64,000 nt of DNA, taken from positions 1 through 64,000 of the forward strand of contig JAVBKW010000006.1 of assembly GCA_031553855.1 (NCBI GenBank), read 5' to 3'. The notes beneath the pieces were generated by a model. That model saw only the letters and a list, made by a program, of their open reading frames with translations. It searched no databases and was not told where the DNA came from. This stretch comes from RACS-047 sp031553855 (GTDB lineage Bacteria > Bacillota > Clostridia > Christensenellales > Pumilibacteraceae). Shown in pieces: positions 8,745 to 17,130 of this stretch; position 1 is the first letter of the stretch, and each line of letters opens with the position of its first letter. Position numbers and translations under genes: made by a program.

Positions 8745-9674
8745 GTGTATTACGTGGGCGTGGATATCGGAGGGACTGCCATTAAGGCGGGCCTTGTAAA
8801 CGAAAACGGAAAAATAGTAAAAAAGTCAAGTATAGAAACGAAAGCGACGCGTAAATACGAAGAAGTCCTTAACGACATTATAGCTCAGGTCAAAGAGCTG
8901 ACTAAAGGTTATGAGGTTGCGGGGGTCGGCATCGGCTGCCCCGGAACTATCAATTCGAGCGGCGTCGTTGAGTACGCTAATAATTTGTATTGGAAAAACG
9001 TTCCGCTTGCCGAATATGTCGGTAAAGCTTTAAACATTCCCTGCAAGGCAAGCAACGACGCAAACGTCGCTGCCTTAGGCGAGGTCAAATTCGGCGCGGG
9101 GAAAAATTATTCCGACGCCGTTATGGTCACGCTCGGAACAGGAGTCGGCGCGGGTTTTATCTTAGACGGCAAGCTGTTTGAGGGCTTTAAGGGAATGGGC
9201 GCGGAGGGCGGACATACCGTCATACGCGAAAACGGAGTGAGCTGCACCTGCGGCAGAAAAGGCTGTCTTGAGGCCTACGCCTCGGCCACCGCGCTTATAC
9301 GCGAAACGCTATATGCGATGATGACCGACAAAAACAGCCTTATGTGGGAAGAATGCGGCGGCGACCTTAATAAGGTGGACGGAAGAACAAGCTTTGAGGC
9401 GGCAAAGAAAGGCGATAAAACCGCTCAGGAAGTAGTGGATGGTTATGCTAAGGCGTTGGCTGAGGGCATACTTAATTTTGTTAACGTGTTCCGCTCTCAA
9501 ATCATAATTTTGGGCGGCGGAGTCTGCGCGCAGGGCGAGGCGTTGCTGGCTCCTGTCCGCAGGCACGTCGATGAATACCGTTACGGCGGACACGACAGCC
9601 CCAAAAGCAACATAATCGTTGCAACACTCGGCAATGACGCCGGAATTATCGGGGCGGCGTCGCTGTTTATCTAA
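8745..9674 (+). CDS. ROK-family glucokinase
   Basis: 309 residues, starting at GTG 8745 (GGGAG about 11 nt upstream). The N-terminal phosphate-binding motif VDIGGTAIKAGLV, the ROK zinc motif CTCGRKGCLEAYAS and the sugar-binding GAEGGHT match bacterial ROK kinases. It most likely phosphorylates glucose (or a related hexose) with ATP in the cytoplasm. There is no N-terminal helix-turn-helix, so it is an enzyme rather than a ROK repressor. The rubrerythrin gene follows 29 nt later and may be co-transcribed. Glucose 6-phosphate would also feed the glycogen cluster elsewhere in the window. Confidence 0.88.
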   Translation: MYYVGVDIGGTAIKAGLVNENGKIVKKSSIETKATRKYEEVLNDIIAQVKELTKGYEVAGVGIGCPGTINSSGVVEYANNLYWKNVPLAEYVGKALNIPCKASNDANVAALGEVKFGAGKNYSDAVMVTLGTGVGAGFILDGKLFEGFKGMGAEGGHTVIRENGVSCTCGRKGCLEAYASATALIRETLYAMMTDKNSLMWEECGGDLNKVDGRTSFEAAKKGDKTAQEVVDGYAKALAEGILNFVNVFRSQIIILGGGVCAQGEALLAPVRRHVDEYRYGGHDSPKSNIIVATLGNDAGIIGAASLFI

Positions 9675-9703
9675 GAAAATAATTTTAAAGGGAGATATAA
9701 AAA

Positions 9704-10252
9704 ATGAAAGTAACAAAACAGTTGAAAGGCACAAAAACAGAGGCAAACCTTATGAACGCTTTCGCGGGCGAGAGTATGGCGAGAAATAAATACGATTACT
9801 ACGCGAGCCAGGCTAAAAAGGACGGCTACGAGCAGATCGCCGCATTTTTTGCAGAAACCGCGCTGAATGAAAAAGAGCATGCAAAGCTTTGGTTTAAGCT
9901 CTTGCACGACGGAGTACCCGCAACTACCGTCAACCTCAAAGACGCGGCAAGCGGAGAAAATTATGAATGGACGGAAATGTATTCTACTTTTGCAAAAGAA
10001 GCAAAGGAAGAAGGGTTCCCCGAAATCGCCGTACTTTTTAACGGAGTAGCGGCTATCGAAAAAACACACGAGGAAAGATACCTTAAGCTTTTAGCCAATA
10101 TAAACGACAATAAGGTGTTCGCTAAAGACGATAAGGCCGTTTGGCAATGCCGCAATTGCGGGCATTTCCACTACGGCTTAAAATCGCCACAGATCTGCCC
10201 CGTATGCGAACATCCCCAAAGCTTTTTCCAAGTGAAAGAAAGCAATTATTAA
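9704..10252 (+). CDS. rbr: Rubrerythrin
   Basis: 182 residues, standard length. A ferritin-like four-helix domain carries the di-iron ligand motifs (ETALNEKEHAK and AAIEKTHEERY), followed by a rubredoxin-like Fe(Cys)4 domain with two CxxC pairs (CRNCGH and CPVCEH). Rubrerythrins reduce hydrogen peroxide to water in the cytoplasm and are typical of anaerobes. Strong ribosome site AAGGGAG. It follows the ROK kinase closely and ends at a terminator shared with the convergent gene. Confidence 0.95.
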   Translation: MKVTKQLKGTKTEANLMNAFAGESMARNKYDYYASQAKKDGYEQIAAFFAETALNEKEHAKLWFKLLHDGVPATTVNLKDAASGENYEWTEMYSTFAKEAKEEGFPEIAVLFNGVAAIEKTHEERYLKLLANINDNKVFAKDDKAVWQCRNCGHFHYGLKSPQICPVCEHPQSFFQVKESNY

Positions 10253-10291
10253 TCTGAAAACGGTTTTATTTGTAAAAAAATAACTAAAAAC

Positions 10292-10330
10292 GGCCTCTTT
10301 CAAGAAAGTTTTGAAAGAGGCCCTTTATTT
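10292..10330. terminator. Bidirectional terminator between rbr and the convergent gene
   Basis: GGCCTCTTTC (10292-10301) pairs perfectly with GAAAGAGGCC (10313-10322). It is preceded by an A-rich run and followed by a T-rich run, so it can act on both strands. Confidence 0.85.
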
Positions 10331-10340
10331 AATACACATT

Positions 10341-10925
10341 TTAAGTTATTTCGCGCAGCCTTTGCTCAAGCATAGTGCGTTCGTCGGTTTTGATTTTTTT
10401 GACTGCCGAATTGAGATACTCGTTGAGCTTGCGGCTCATTTCGATTTTTTTGGGATTCTTTTTTAAAAGTTCCACAATTATGCGGTCGATGCTTTTTTTC
10501 ATATATTCGCCGAAGGATAAAACGGTGTTCTTTTGCAAAATGCGTATTATATCGTCGGCGGCGTCAAATTTAGAAGAAAGTATCGCATCGGTGAACGCCG
10601 TAAAGCGGGCGTCGCTTAAAGCGGCCGCCGAATATTGATAGGCTGTGCGTCTTAAAATTGAATTGTCGCTGAGCGCCTTTAAAGTTTTTGCGGGAGCTAT
10701 ATCGCAGAGCGCGGTAAATATTACGTCGCTCAAAAACGCGCCTTTAACGGGCGAAGAGAGCGCCGTTTCGTTTACGGCTATATATTCCCAAATATTTACG
10801 GCATAGTTAAAATCTACGGCGGCAAAGGATTTAATATATTTTTTAAGCGACTCTAAGTCGGTCAGGTATGAAGTTTTTGCAAAACTTTCAAAAACCTGTA
10901 AAAATTTGATTTCTTTTGCGTTCAT
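10341..10925 (-). CDS. All-helical protein of unknown function
   Basis: 194 residues from the ATG at 10925 (MNAKEIKFLQVF), chosen because CGGAG lies 6 nt upstream; the longer frame to 10964 lacks a ribosome site and would overlap the predicted transcription start. The sequence is predicted to be almost entirely alpha-helical, soluble and Lys-rich, with several repeated helix pairs and no membrane span or signal peptide. It ends in a basic helix (MSRKLNEYLNSAVKKIKTDE). I do not recognise the family. It has its own strong promoter with an operator-like repeat. Confidence 0.65.
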   Translation of the reverse strand: MNAKEIKFLQVFESFAKTSYLTDLESLKKYIKSFAAVDFNYAVNIWEYIAVNETALSSPVKGAFLSDVIFTALCDIAPAKTLKALSDNSILRRTAYQYSAAALSDARFTAFTDAILSSKFDAADDIIRILQKNTVLSFGEYMKKSIDRIIVELLKKNPKKIEMSRKLNEYLNSAVKKIKTDERTMLEQRLREIT

Positions 10926-10952
10926 AATTTTCTCCGTTTTTTCAATTTGTAG

Positions 10953-10995
10953 ATATCTACGCAATTATTATATAATATCTACGCATAAATCTCAA
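10953..10995 (-). promoter_or_regulatory. Promoter with operator-like direct repeat
   Basis: On the minus strand: TTGAGA (10995-10990), 17 bp, TATAAT (10972-10967). The 10-mer GCGTAGATAT occurs twice, at 10984-10975 inside the spacer and at 10962-10953 just past the -10, exactly 22 bp apart (two helical turns). The downstream copy is part of the palindrome GTAGATATCTAC. The arrangement suggests a repressor site. Confidence 0.7.
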
Positions 10996-11055
10996 GTAGA
11001 TTTTATGCCATAAGTTCACTTTTAAACAGCAAAAAACCGGACTCTTTCTAAAATA

Positions 11056-11251
11056 TCCGCTCCTAAGGCCCCCGGAGCGGCCAAATACATGGTGATAATA
11101 TTTCGGCGTCTTTTTGGTTTGAAAATGTCACCGGCGCAAAGACGCCTAAAATTTTCGCTTATAACGGTGCTATGAGCGAGAAATTTTTGACAATTTCAAG
11201 TTCAAAAATCCATCCGTAATATTTTACCACCATGAAAATGTCCGCTCCTAA
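11056..11251. repeat. Large nested imperfect palindrome
   Basis: Left arm 11074-11130 and right arm 11188-11248 are imperfect inverted repeats over about 57-61 nt, sharing GGAGCGG, CATGGTG, AATATT, CGG and TTGAAA.TGTCA blocks. Inside are two smaller hairpins: GGCGTCTTT/AAAGACGCC, and TTTTCGCT with AGCGAGAAA. An 11-mer, TCCGCTCCTAA, occurs at both ends (11056-11066, 11241-11251). Either a decayed miniature inverted-repeat element or a structured RNA. No gene lies between 10996 and 11318. Confidence 0.65.
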
Positions 11252-11263
11252 AACCCAATTTGT

Positions 11264-11292
11264 TTGACTTATTCTGCATATAGTGGTATGCT
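11264..11292 (+). promoter_or_regulatory. Sigma-A promoter of metA
   Basis: TTGACT (11264-11269), 17 bp, TATGCT (11287-11292). The leader is only about 20 nt and ends in AAAAAGGAGAG, so there is no room for a SAM riboswitch or T-box. Confidence 0.7.
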
Positions 11293-11318
11293 GTTCTTAA
11301 AAAGGAGAGTATCGCATT

Positions 11319-12242
11319 ATGCCTGTAAAAGTTGTAAAAAACATTCCGGCAATAGGTTTTTTGGAAAAAGAAAACATATTTATTATGACGGAGGAGCGCG
11401 CGCTGTCGCAGGAGATAAGGCCGCTCAAAATTGCCGTTTTAAATCTTATGCCCAATAAAATCGCGACGGAAACGCAGCTATTGCGTCTTATCGCCAATTC
11501 TCCGCTTCAGGCCGAGGTGGTTTTTTTGCGCACCGCAAGCTATGTTTCAAAAAACACCGACTCAAACCATCTTGAATATTTTTATAAAACCTTCGACGAG
11601 ATTTTAGAATCTAAGCAAAAGTTCGACGCGCTCATCGTCACCGGCGCGCCGGTTGAAAAGATGGATTTTACGTCCGTCGCCTACTGGGACGAACTAAAAG
11701 CCATAATGGAATGGGCCGACCACAACGTTTATTCGTCGATGTATATCTGCTGGGCTGCGCAGGCGGCCGCGTACTATCACTACGGTATCAATAAATCCGT
11801 ACAGAAAAAAAAGATTTTCGGCATCTACGAACACAAAATATTAGACAAAACCAATCCGCTGCTTCGCGGCTTCAACGATACTTTTCCCGCGCCGCACTCA
11901 CGCTATACACAGGTTGACGCTCAAAAAATGTTTGACGAAAAGCGGCTGGACGTTCTGGCGGTTTCTAAAAAGGCGGGCATTTATCTTGCCGCGAGCAAGG
12001 ATTTAAGAAAGGTTTTTGTTTTCGGCCACGGCGAGTATGACCTCGACACCCTTCATAACGAATATATCCGCGACCGCGACAAGGGGCTCAAAACCGCCAA
12101 GCCCGAAAACTATTACGTCAAAAACAAGGTCGGCGCGCTCCCCCCGATCACGTGGCGCGCTCACGAATCGCTGCTTTTTATGAACTGGATCAACTATTGC
12201 GTTTACCAGAATACGCCGTATGATATCGAGAGCATCAATTAA
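11319..12242 (+). CDS. metA: Homoserine O-acyltransferase (MetA), predicted acetyl-CoA type
   Basis: 307 residues, normal for the MetA/HTS family. It acylates homoserine as the first committed step of methionine synthesis in the cytoplasm. Catalytic Cys144 is in YICWAAQA, and the His/Glu pair is in FGHGEYD. In this family the residue equivalent to 111 sets specificity: Gly in the E. coli succinyltransferase, Glu in acetyltransferases such as that of Bacillus cereus. Here the loop reads TGAPVEKMDF, placing Glu113 at that site (numbering is shifted by two, as it is for the Cys). I therefore infer acetyl-CoA use. Monocistronic, with its own promoter. Confidence 0.92.
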   Translation: MPVKVVKNIPAIGFLEKENIFIMTEERALSQEIRPLKIAVLNLMPNKIATETQLLRLIANSPLQAEVVFLRTASYVSKNTDSNHLEYFYKTFDEILESKQKFDALIVTGAPVEKMDFTSVAYWDELKAIMEWADHNVYSSMYICWAAQAAAYYHYGINKSVQKKKIFGIYEHKILDKTNPLLRGFNDTFPAPHSRYTQVDAQKMFDEKRLDVLAVSKKAGIYLAASKDLRKVFVFGHGEYDLDTLHNEYIRDRDKGLKTAKPENYYVKNKVGALPPITWRAHESLLFMNWINYCVYQNTPYDIESIN

Positions 12243-12288
12243 GCTGCGCAAGTTTTTCCGTCATTTTTTAAAGGCGGCCTAAAATTTT

Positions 12289-12373
12289 GCGATAAAAAGC
12301 AATCATTGCTGGAAGTTACGATAAAAAGCAATTTTAATCATTGCTAAAATTTACGATAAAAACAATTTTAACC
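12289..12373 (+). repeat. Three direct repeats upstream of pyk
   Basis: The core CGATAAAAAGCAA (last copy CGATAAAAACAA) occurs at 12290, 12319 and 12354, with related T-rich flanks (ATCATTGCT, TTTTAATCATTGCT, TTTTAACC). They fill the gap between metA and pyk and end close to the ribosome site. They could be slipped duplications or a binding-site array. Confidence 0.6.
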
Positions 12374-12392
12374 ATACAGGAGACTTGAATTT

Positions 12393-13808
12393 ATGAGAAG
12401 AACAAAGATCGTCTGCACCGTCGGCCCGGCAACGGATAATTATAATATCTTAAAAAAGCTTATTAAAGCCGGGATGAACGTCGCAAGGCTCAACCTTTCG
12501 CACGGAACATACGAGGAGCATCATAAGCGTATCGAAATGCTGAAAACGGCGCGCGAGGAGCTTAATGTGCCGCTTGCTATCCTTTTAGACACCAAAGGCC
12601 CTGAAATCAGGGTCAGGACGTTTGAAAAAGGGTCGGTCAATCTTGAAAACGGCGCAACCTTTACCCTCACCGCCGACGATATCGTCGGAACGGCAGAGCG
12701 GGTTTCGGTCTCTTATAAGGAGCTGTCCTCTAAAGTCAAGATTGGCGACCCCATACTCATCAACGACGGCCTTATAGAATTGGAGGTCAAATCGATATCC
12801 GGCCGCGATATCGTCTGCACAGTTATAGAGGGCGGCGAGCTGTCTAACCGTAAAAGTATGAACCTACCCAAAACCAAGATCGATATGCCTTATATGTCGA
12901 AAGTGGATAAAGAGGATATCAAGTTCGGTATTGAAGAGGAGGTCGATTATTTCGCGCTCAGTTTTTGCCGCTGCGCCGAGGACGTGCGCATAGTCAAGAG
13001 CTTCATGGCCGAGCATAACGGGCTGAGCATCCAGCTTATTGCCAAAATTGAAAACCGCGACGGCGTCGATAACGCTTCGTCAATTGTTGACGAGTGCGAC
13101 GGACTAATGGTTGCGCGCGGAGATATGGGGGTAGAAATACCGTTCGAGGAGCTGCCCGGCATTCAGAAAAACCTTATTAAGCTTTGCTACAGGCAGGGCA
13201 AAAAGGTCATTACGGCGACTCAGATGCTGGAATCTATGATAAGCCACCCCCGCCCGACGCGCGCCGAAACCTCGGACGTTGCAAACGCCGTATACGACGG
13301 CACCTCCGCCGTTATGCTCTCTGGCGAAACCGCGGTAGGGCGTTATCCGGTAGAGGCCGTTAAAACAATGGCAAAAATCGCCGAAAAAGCCGAATCCGGC
13401 ATACATTTCAAAAAACGCTTCCAAAGCCATGAGGCAGATATTCTCTCTATCACCGACGCCGTTTCGCATTCGACCGTCGCCGCCGCATTCGACCTTGACG
13501 CGAAAGCTATCATAACCGTTTCAAAATCGGGCAACACCGTGCGTAAAGTGTCGCGTTTCCGTCCCGGCTGCGTAATTATCGGCGCGGTCACGTCGAAAAA
13601 AGCGTATCACCAGCTGGGTATGAACTGGGGCGTAGTTCCCACAATGGCCGCTATCCAGCCCAACTCCGACGAGCTGTTCGTTCACGCCATGGCCTGCGCC
13701 AAAAATACCGGCCTTGTAAAAGACGGCGATTTGGTAGTCATAGTAGCCGGCGTGCCTATCGGGGCAACCGGCAGCTCGAATACGATGAAGATAGATTATA
13801 TTAAGTAA
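12393..13808 (+). CDS. pyk: Pyruvate kinase
   Basis: 471 residues: the short form, without the extra PEP-utiliser C-terminal domain found in Bacillus. It converts phosphoenolpyruvate and ADP to pyruvate and ATP. Motifs visible: MRRTKIVCTVGPATD, NLSHGTYEEH, LDTKGPEIRV, and the signature IAKIENRDGVDN followed by VARGDMGVEIPFEELP. The C-terminal allosteric domain (residues 350-471) is complete. CAGGAG precedes the ATG. Confidence 0.96.
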   Translation: MRRTKIVCTVGPATDNYNILKKLIKAGMNVARLNLSHGTYEEHHKRIEMLKTAREELNVPLAILLDTKGPEIRVRTFEKGSVNLENGATFTLTADDIVGTAERVSVSYKELSSKVKIGDPILINDGLIELEVKSISGRDIVCTVIEGGELSNRKSMNLPKTKIDMPYMSKVDKEDIKFGIEEEVDYFALSFCRCAEDVRIVKSFMAEHNGLSIQLIAKIENRDGVDNASSIVDECDGLMVARGDMGVEIPFEELPGIQKNLIKLCYRQGKKVITATQMLESMISHPRPTRAETSDVANAVYDGTSAVMLSGETAVGRYPVEAVKTMAKIAEKAESGIHFKKRFQSHEADILSITDAVSHSTVAAAFDLDAKAIITVSKSGNTVRKVSRFRPGCVIIGAVTSKKAYHQLGMNWGVVPTMAAIQPNSDELFVHAMACAKNTGLVKDGDLVVIVAGVPIGATGSSNTMKIDYIK

Positions 13809-13997
13809 ATAAACTTTTTCAAGTTCCTTGTTTTACGCACCTTTTTCGCCTTTTTTGCGGTATCCGCTTTAACTCCGCCCGCCCGTAGCTCTGCTACGAA
13901 CGATCGGACTTAAAACAGATACGGCTAAAAAATTCATAAAAATTTGCTCAAAACCGGAACTTTCAAAAGTTTTCTTTTTCAAGTTTTTATCAAGAAG

Positions 13998-14130
13998 CAT
14001 TTTTGGAAATGAAAGCTTGCTTTCATTTCCAAAAATGTGCCCGCCGCAAAAGGTTTAAAACCCCGCCCTTTGGGGCGGAACAAACCGCCGTAGGCGGTGG
14101 GTGCAGGGCTTGCCCTGCGGTTAATACCTT
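13998..14130. repeat. Perfect 40-bp palindrome plus GC-rich hairpins
   Basis: 13998-14037 is a perfect 19-bp inverted repeat (CATTTTTGGAAATGAAAGC and its complement) around a 2-nt centre. It is followed by GCCGCAAAAGGTTTAAAACC and by GC-rich hairpins (CCGCCCTTTGGGGCGG, ACCGCCGTAGGCGGT, GCAGGGCTTGCCCTGC) to 14130. Part of this order, AGCTTGCTTTCAT then GCCGCAAA.GGTT, recurs near 49312-49350, so it is a dispersed element. The rest of the gap between pyk and the response regulator shows no gene. Confidence 0.75.
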
Positions 14131-14197
14131 TTATTTCAAACAACATTTTCGCCTTTTAAAGCGTGGTCTAAATAAAAAAATGTATAACGAGGTAATG

Positions 14198-14878
14198 ATG
14201 GGTACGGATACAACGATATTGATTGTCGAGGATGAAAACAAGATCGCCAGGTTTGTTTCTTTGGAGCTTGAGCACGAAGGGTATAAAACTAAGTGTATTT
14301 CTGACGGCAGGGAAGCGTTGGAAGACGCGCTAAAAAACAATTACGATCTGATCATTTTAGACGTTATGCTGCCCTCGCTCAACGGCATAGAGGTTTTAAG
14401 GCGGCTGCGCCAATCCAAAAATACGCCCGTCATTATTTTGACTGCGCGCGACCAGGTTATGGATAAGGTTTCGGGGCTGGATTTAGGCGCGAACGACTAT
14501 ATGACCAAGCCTTTTGCTATCGAGGAGCTGCTTGCCCGGATAAGGGTCAATTTAAAGAAGTCGGTCAATTCAGAGTCGAAAAGCTCGTATTCTTTAGGTA
14601 AGCTGGAAATAGATATCGACGCCCGTAAAGTCTCGTACGACGGCGAAAACATCGAGCTTACCAAAAAGGAATTTGACCTTTTAGTGTTCTTAATAGAAAA
14701 CCGCAATATCGTCATTTCGCGCGAACGCGCCCTCGATAAGGTCTGGGGTTTTGATTTTTACGGCAATACTAACGTCGTGGACGTTTATATAAGGTATTTA
14801 AGGGCTAAAATCGATAACGTATATAAAATCAACCTGATAGAAACCGTCAGAGGCGCGGGATATATCGTCAGGATTTAA
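14198..14878 (+). CDS. OmpR-family two-component response regulator
   Basis: 226 residues from ATG 14198 (MGTDTTILIVEDENK), chosen because GAGG lies 5 nt upstream; ATGs at 14180 and 14195 are in frame but less well placed. Receiver domain 1-120 with phospho-acceptor Asp55 (LIILDVMLPS), the switch residue in VIILTARD and Lys in MTKPF. A winged-helix DNA-binding domain follows (ELTKKEFDLLVFLIENRN, then VVDVYIRYLRAKID). Its partner kinase starts one base after its stop. The stimulus is not evident from the sequence. Confidence 0.93.
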   Translation: MGTDTTILIVEDENKIARFVSLELEHEGYKTKCISDGREALEDALKNNYDLIILDVMLPSLNGIEVLRRLRQSKNTPVIILTARDQVMDKVSGLDLGANDYMTKPFAIEELLARIRVNLKKSVNSESKSSYSLGKLEIDIDARKVSYDGENIELTKKEFDLLVFLIENRNIVISRERALDKVWGFDFYGNTNVVDVYIRYLRAKIDNVYKINLIETVRGAGYIVRI

Positions 14879-14879
14879 G

Positions 14880-16220
14880 ATGAAGTTATCAGAATTATTT
14901 AAAAAACAAAATGACCCGGTAAAGGCTGCTCCCAAAAAGGCGAGTAATCTTGTTGTGCGCGCCAAAAAAGAGGAAACTGAAAAGGAGCCGCTGCTTCCCT
15001 TCCAAAATGCCGCGCAGGGTAAAGCTGCCGCCGACAACAAAGAGGCGGTGGACGAAACCATCAAAGAGCTTAAAGCCGAAAAAGCCGGGGAAAAAAAGAA
15101 AAGGCCGCTGTATCTGACGGTGCTTTTCTTTGTGTTTTTTCCCATAACGCTCTTTACGATGCTTGTTATCTATATAACAAAAAAAATCAAGATCCCCATT
15201 TCGGTCAAAATGCTCATAACCTTTTCGGTAATGTTCGTGCTGCTTTTAGTGCTGTTCGCGTTCTTTTTAACAGATTCGTTTAAAAACCAGCTTCAAGAAA
15301 CGGCGGAAAACGCGGCGTACCTTGATAAGCTCAAAGTCACCACAGTCATTCTGATAACCGTTTTTTCGATAGTGTTTATGGCTCTTGTAACAGTAGGCTC
15401 CACGCTTATTTTAAGCCCTATCCGCAGAATGAAAGAGCGTATCGACGACATCACCACCGAAAATTTGTCCGCAAGGCTTGAGATCATTGATTCCCAAGAC
15501 GAGCTTATGGAGCTGCGCGACTGTATAAACGGGCTGCTCGACGATATCGAGGAGCTATTTGTGCGTCAGCAGAACTTTGTTTCGGACGCAAGCCACGAGC
15601 TGAAAACGCCTATCGCCGTCATACAGGGCTATTCAAATATGCTTAAACGCTGGGGTAAAGACGACCCGGCCATTTTAACCGAGGGGATCGATTCGATACA
15701 GCGCGAATCGGAAAATATGAAGCGCATAGTCGATCAGCTGCTTATTTTAGCGCGTATCGGGAAAATGAACCAGACGCGCACGGAATTTGATTTAGGCGAG
15801 GCGCTCAACACTATAGTCGAGGGGTACCGCGTCGTGCATAATACTCATTCTATCGCAATCAACGTTCAGGACGACGTTATTCTTTTCACCGATAAAAATC
15901 TTTTGCTTGAGTCTGTGCGCACTCTTGTGGATAATGCGTTCAAGTATACCCCTGTAGGCGGAACGGTAAGGATTTCCTGCGAGCGCGACGATAATTGCGC
16001 AAAAATAATCGTTGAGGACAACGGCATGGGCATTTCTAAAGAAGACCTGCCTAAAATCTTTGACAGGTTTTTCAGGTGCGATAAAGCGCGCGGCAGGGAA
16101 AAAGGGTCGTCAGGGCTCGGGCTCACTATCGCAAAATCTATCGTCGAAACCCTCGGCGGCACTATCTACGCCGAATCCGAGCTTTCAAAAGGCTCAAAAT
16201 TTACAATCGAATTGTATTAA
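14880..16220 (+). CDS. Sensor histidine kinase (HAMP-HisKA-HATPase)
   Basis: 446 residues. Unusual Lys/Ala/Glu-rich cytoplasmic extension at residues 1-75, then membrane spans at about 77-99, 108-131 and 152-176 with only a very short external loop, HAMP at 178-229, HisKA with phospho-acceptor His239 (SDASHELKTPIAV), and a HATPase domain with N box (VDNAFKYTP), G1 (VEDNGMGI) and G2 (SSGLGLTIAKSIVE). The small external loop suggests sensing within the membrane or cytoplasm. It starts one base after the response regulator stop, so the two are translationally coupled. A terminator follows. Confidence 0.93.
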   Translation: MKLSELFKKQNDPVKAAPKKASNLVVRAKKEETEKEPLLPFQNAAQGKAAADNKEAVDETIKELKAEKAGEKKKRPLYLTVLFFVFFPITLFTMLVIYITKKIKIPISVKMLITFSVMFVLLLVLFAFFLTDSFKNQLQETAENAAYLDKLKVTTVILITVFSIVFMALVTVGSTLILSPIRRMKERIDDITTENLSARLEIIDSQDELMELRDCINGLLDDIEELFVRQQNFVSDASHELKTPIAVIQGYSNMLKRWGKDDPAILTEGIDSIQRESENMKRIVDQLLILARIGKMNQTRTEFDLGEALNTIVEGYRVVHNTHSIAINVQDDVILFTDKNLLLESVRTLVDNAFKYTPVGGTVRISCERDDNCAKIIVEDNGMGISKEDLPKIFDRFFRCDKARGREKGSSGLGLTIAKSIVETLGGTIYAESELSKGSKFTIELY

Positions 16221-16232
16221 ACAAACAAACTA

Positions 16233-16278
16233 CGGGAAAAGCTTTTTTTAAGACAAAAATTTTTCCCGCGTTGTTTTT
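16233..16278 (+). terminator. Terminator of the two-component operon
   Basis: CGGGAAAA (16233-16240) pairs with TTTTCCCG (16261-16268), with additional A/T pairing in the arm and a GTTGTTTTT tail. Confidence 0.7.
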
Positions 16279-16308
16279 CAAAGATACTCCCATGAGGAGG
16301 GAACAAAA

Positions 16309-17130
16309 ATGCAAAAACAAAGATTGGTTATTTTATCCGACTACGGCCTTGACGACGCTGTTGCGGGCGCGTATCTATTAAGCAGGGCGGATATGTTTTG
16401 CGCCGTTGATATCGTTGCCGTTGCCGGGAACGTAAGCGCGCAAAAGTCGCTTTTTAACGCCAAAAAGCTTGTTTCTGCGGCCGGAGCGGAGAATAAAAAA
16501 GTCGTTATCGTTGACACGTGTGATATCGCCCAGCACGGAACGGACCTGCCCTCGATCCACGGCGCGGACGGAATGGGCGATCTTTTCGACGGCAGCATTA
16601 TAAAGAGCGGTTTAAACATCGTTCCCTACAATAAATTTTTTAAAAGCTTATCCGACGGTTTTATTTTATTATCCTTAGGGCCTTTAACTTTAACAGAGCA
16701 GATCCTAAAAAAATTCAAGCCCTCTCTCACGCTCATAATGGCGGGCATGGTGGATGAAGTCCCGAATTTTAACGGGATGGAATTTAATCAGGCGTTGGAT
16801 GCTCAAAGCTATAACAACTGCCTTAAATTCGATCACGTCGCCGCCACCCTCGACACCTGCCGCGACCCGGCGTTTAATCTGGCGGGAAAACGATTTGAAG
16901 AAAACTGCCTGATGAATAAGTTTATAAACAGAGCCATTGCGCTGGCGGAGGCGCGCCATCCGGACAATTCCTATATCTACGACTTTATTGCGAGCCTGTA
17001 TTTAACAGAGCCAAAACTTTTTAAAACGGAAAGGGTAACGGATAAATGGGGCAACACGCTCAGCCAGCTCAAAATCGATAATAAAAATTTTAAGCTGTGC
17101 GAGTTTGTGGCAGGCGCAAGGAAAAATTGA
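16309..17130 (+). CDS. Divergent nucleoside hydrolase-like protein
   Basis: 273 residues, ribosome site GAGGAGG. The N-terminal SDYGLDDAVAGAYLL aligns with the calcium/ribose-binding DTDPGIDDA motif of inosine-uridine nucleoside hydrolases. The three Ca-binding aspartates are kept, but the first Asp of the usual motif is Leu. HGADGMGDLF matches HGxDGLGG, and MEFNQALDAQS matches the EFN...DPEA substrate loop. Family members cleave the N-glycosidic bond of nucleosides. The fold assignment is likely; the substrate is not predictable, and the protein is shorter than typical members (about 310 residues). It stands alone after the kinase terminator. Confidence 0.7.
   Translation: MQKQRLVILSDYGLDDAVAGAYLLSRADMFCAVDIVAVAGNVSAQKSLFNAKKLVSAAGAENKKVVIVDTCDIAQHGTDLPSIHGADGMGDLFDGSIIKSGLNIVPYNKFFKSLSDGFILLSLGPLTLTEQILKKFKPSLTLIMAGMVDEVPNFNGMEFNQALDAQSYNNCLKFDHVAATLDTCRDPAFNLAGKRFEENCLMNKFINRAIALAEARHPDNSYIYDFIASLYLTEPKLFKTERVTDKWGNTLSQLKIDNKNFKLCEFVAGARKN

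Noticed and set aside
10996..11318. SAM riboswitch or S-box before metA
   Set aside because: The metA promoter lies downstream of the structured region and leaves a leader of only about 20 nt.
14003..14197. N-terminal extension of the response regulator
   Set aside because: It would translate through a perfect palindrome and GC hairpins; the conserved receiver domain begins after ATG 14198.
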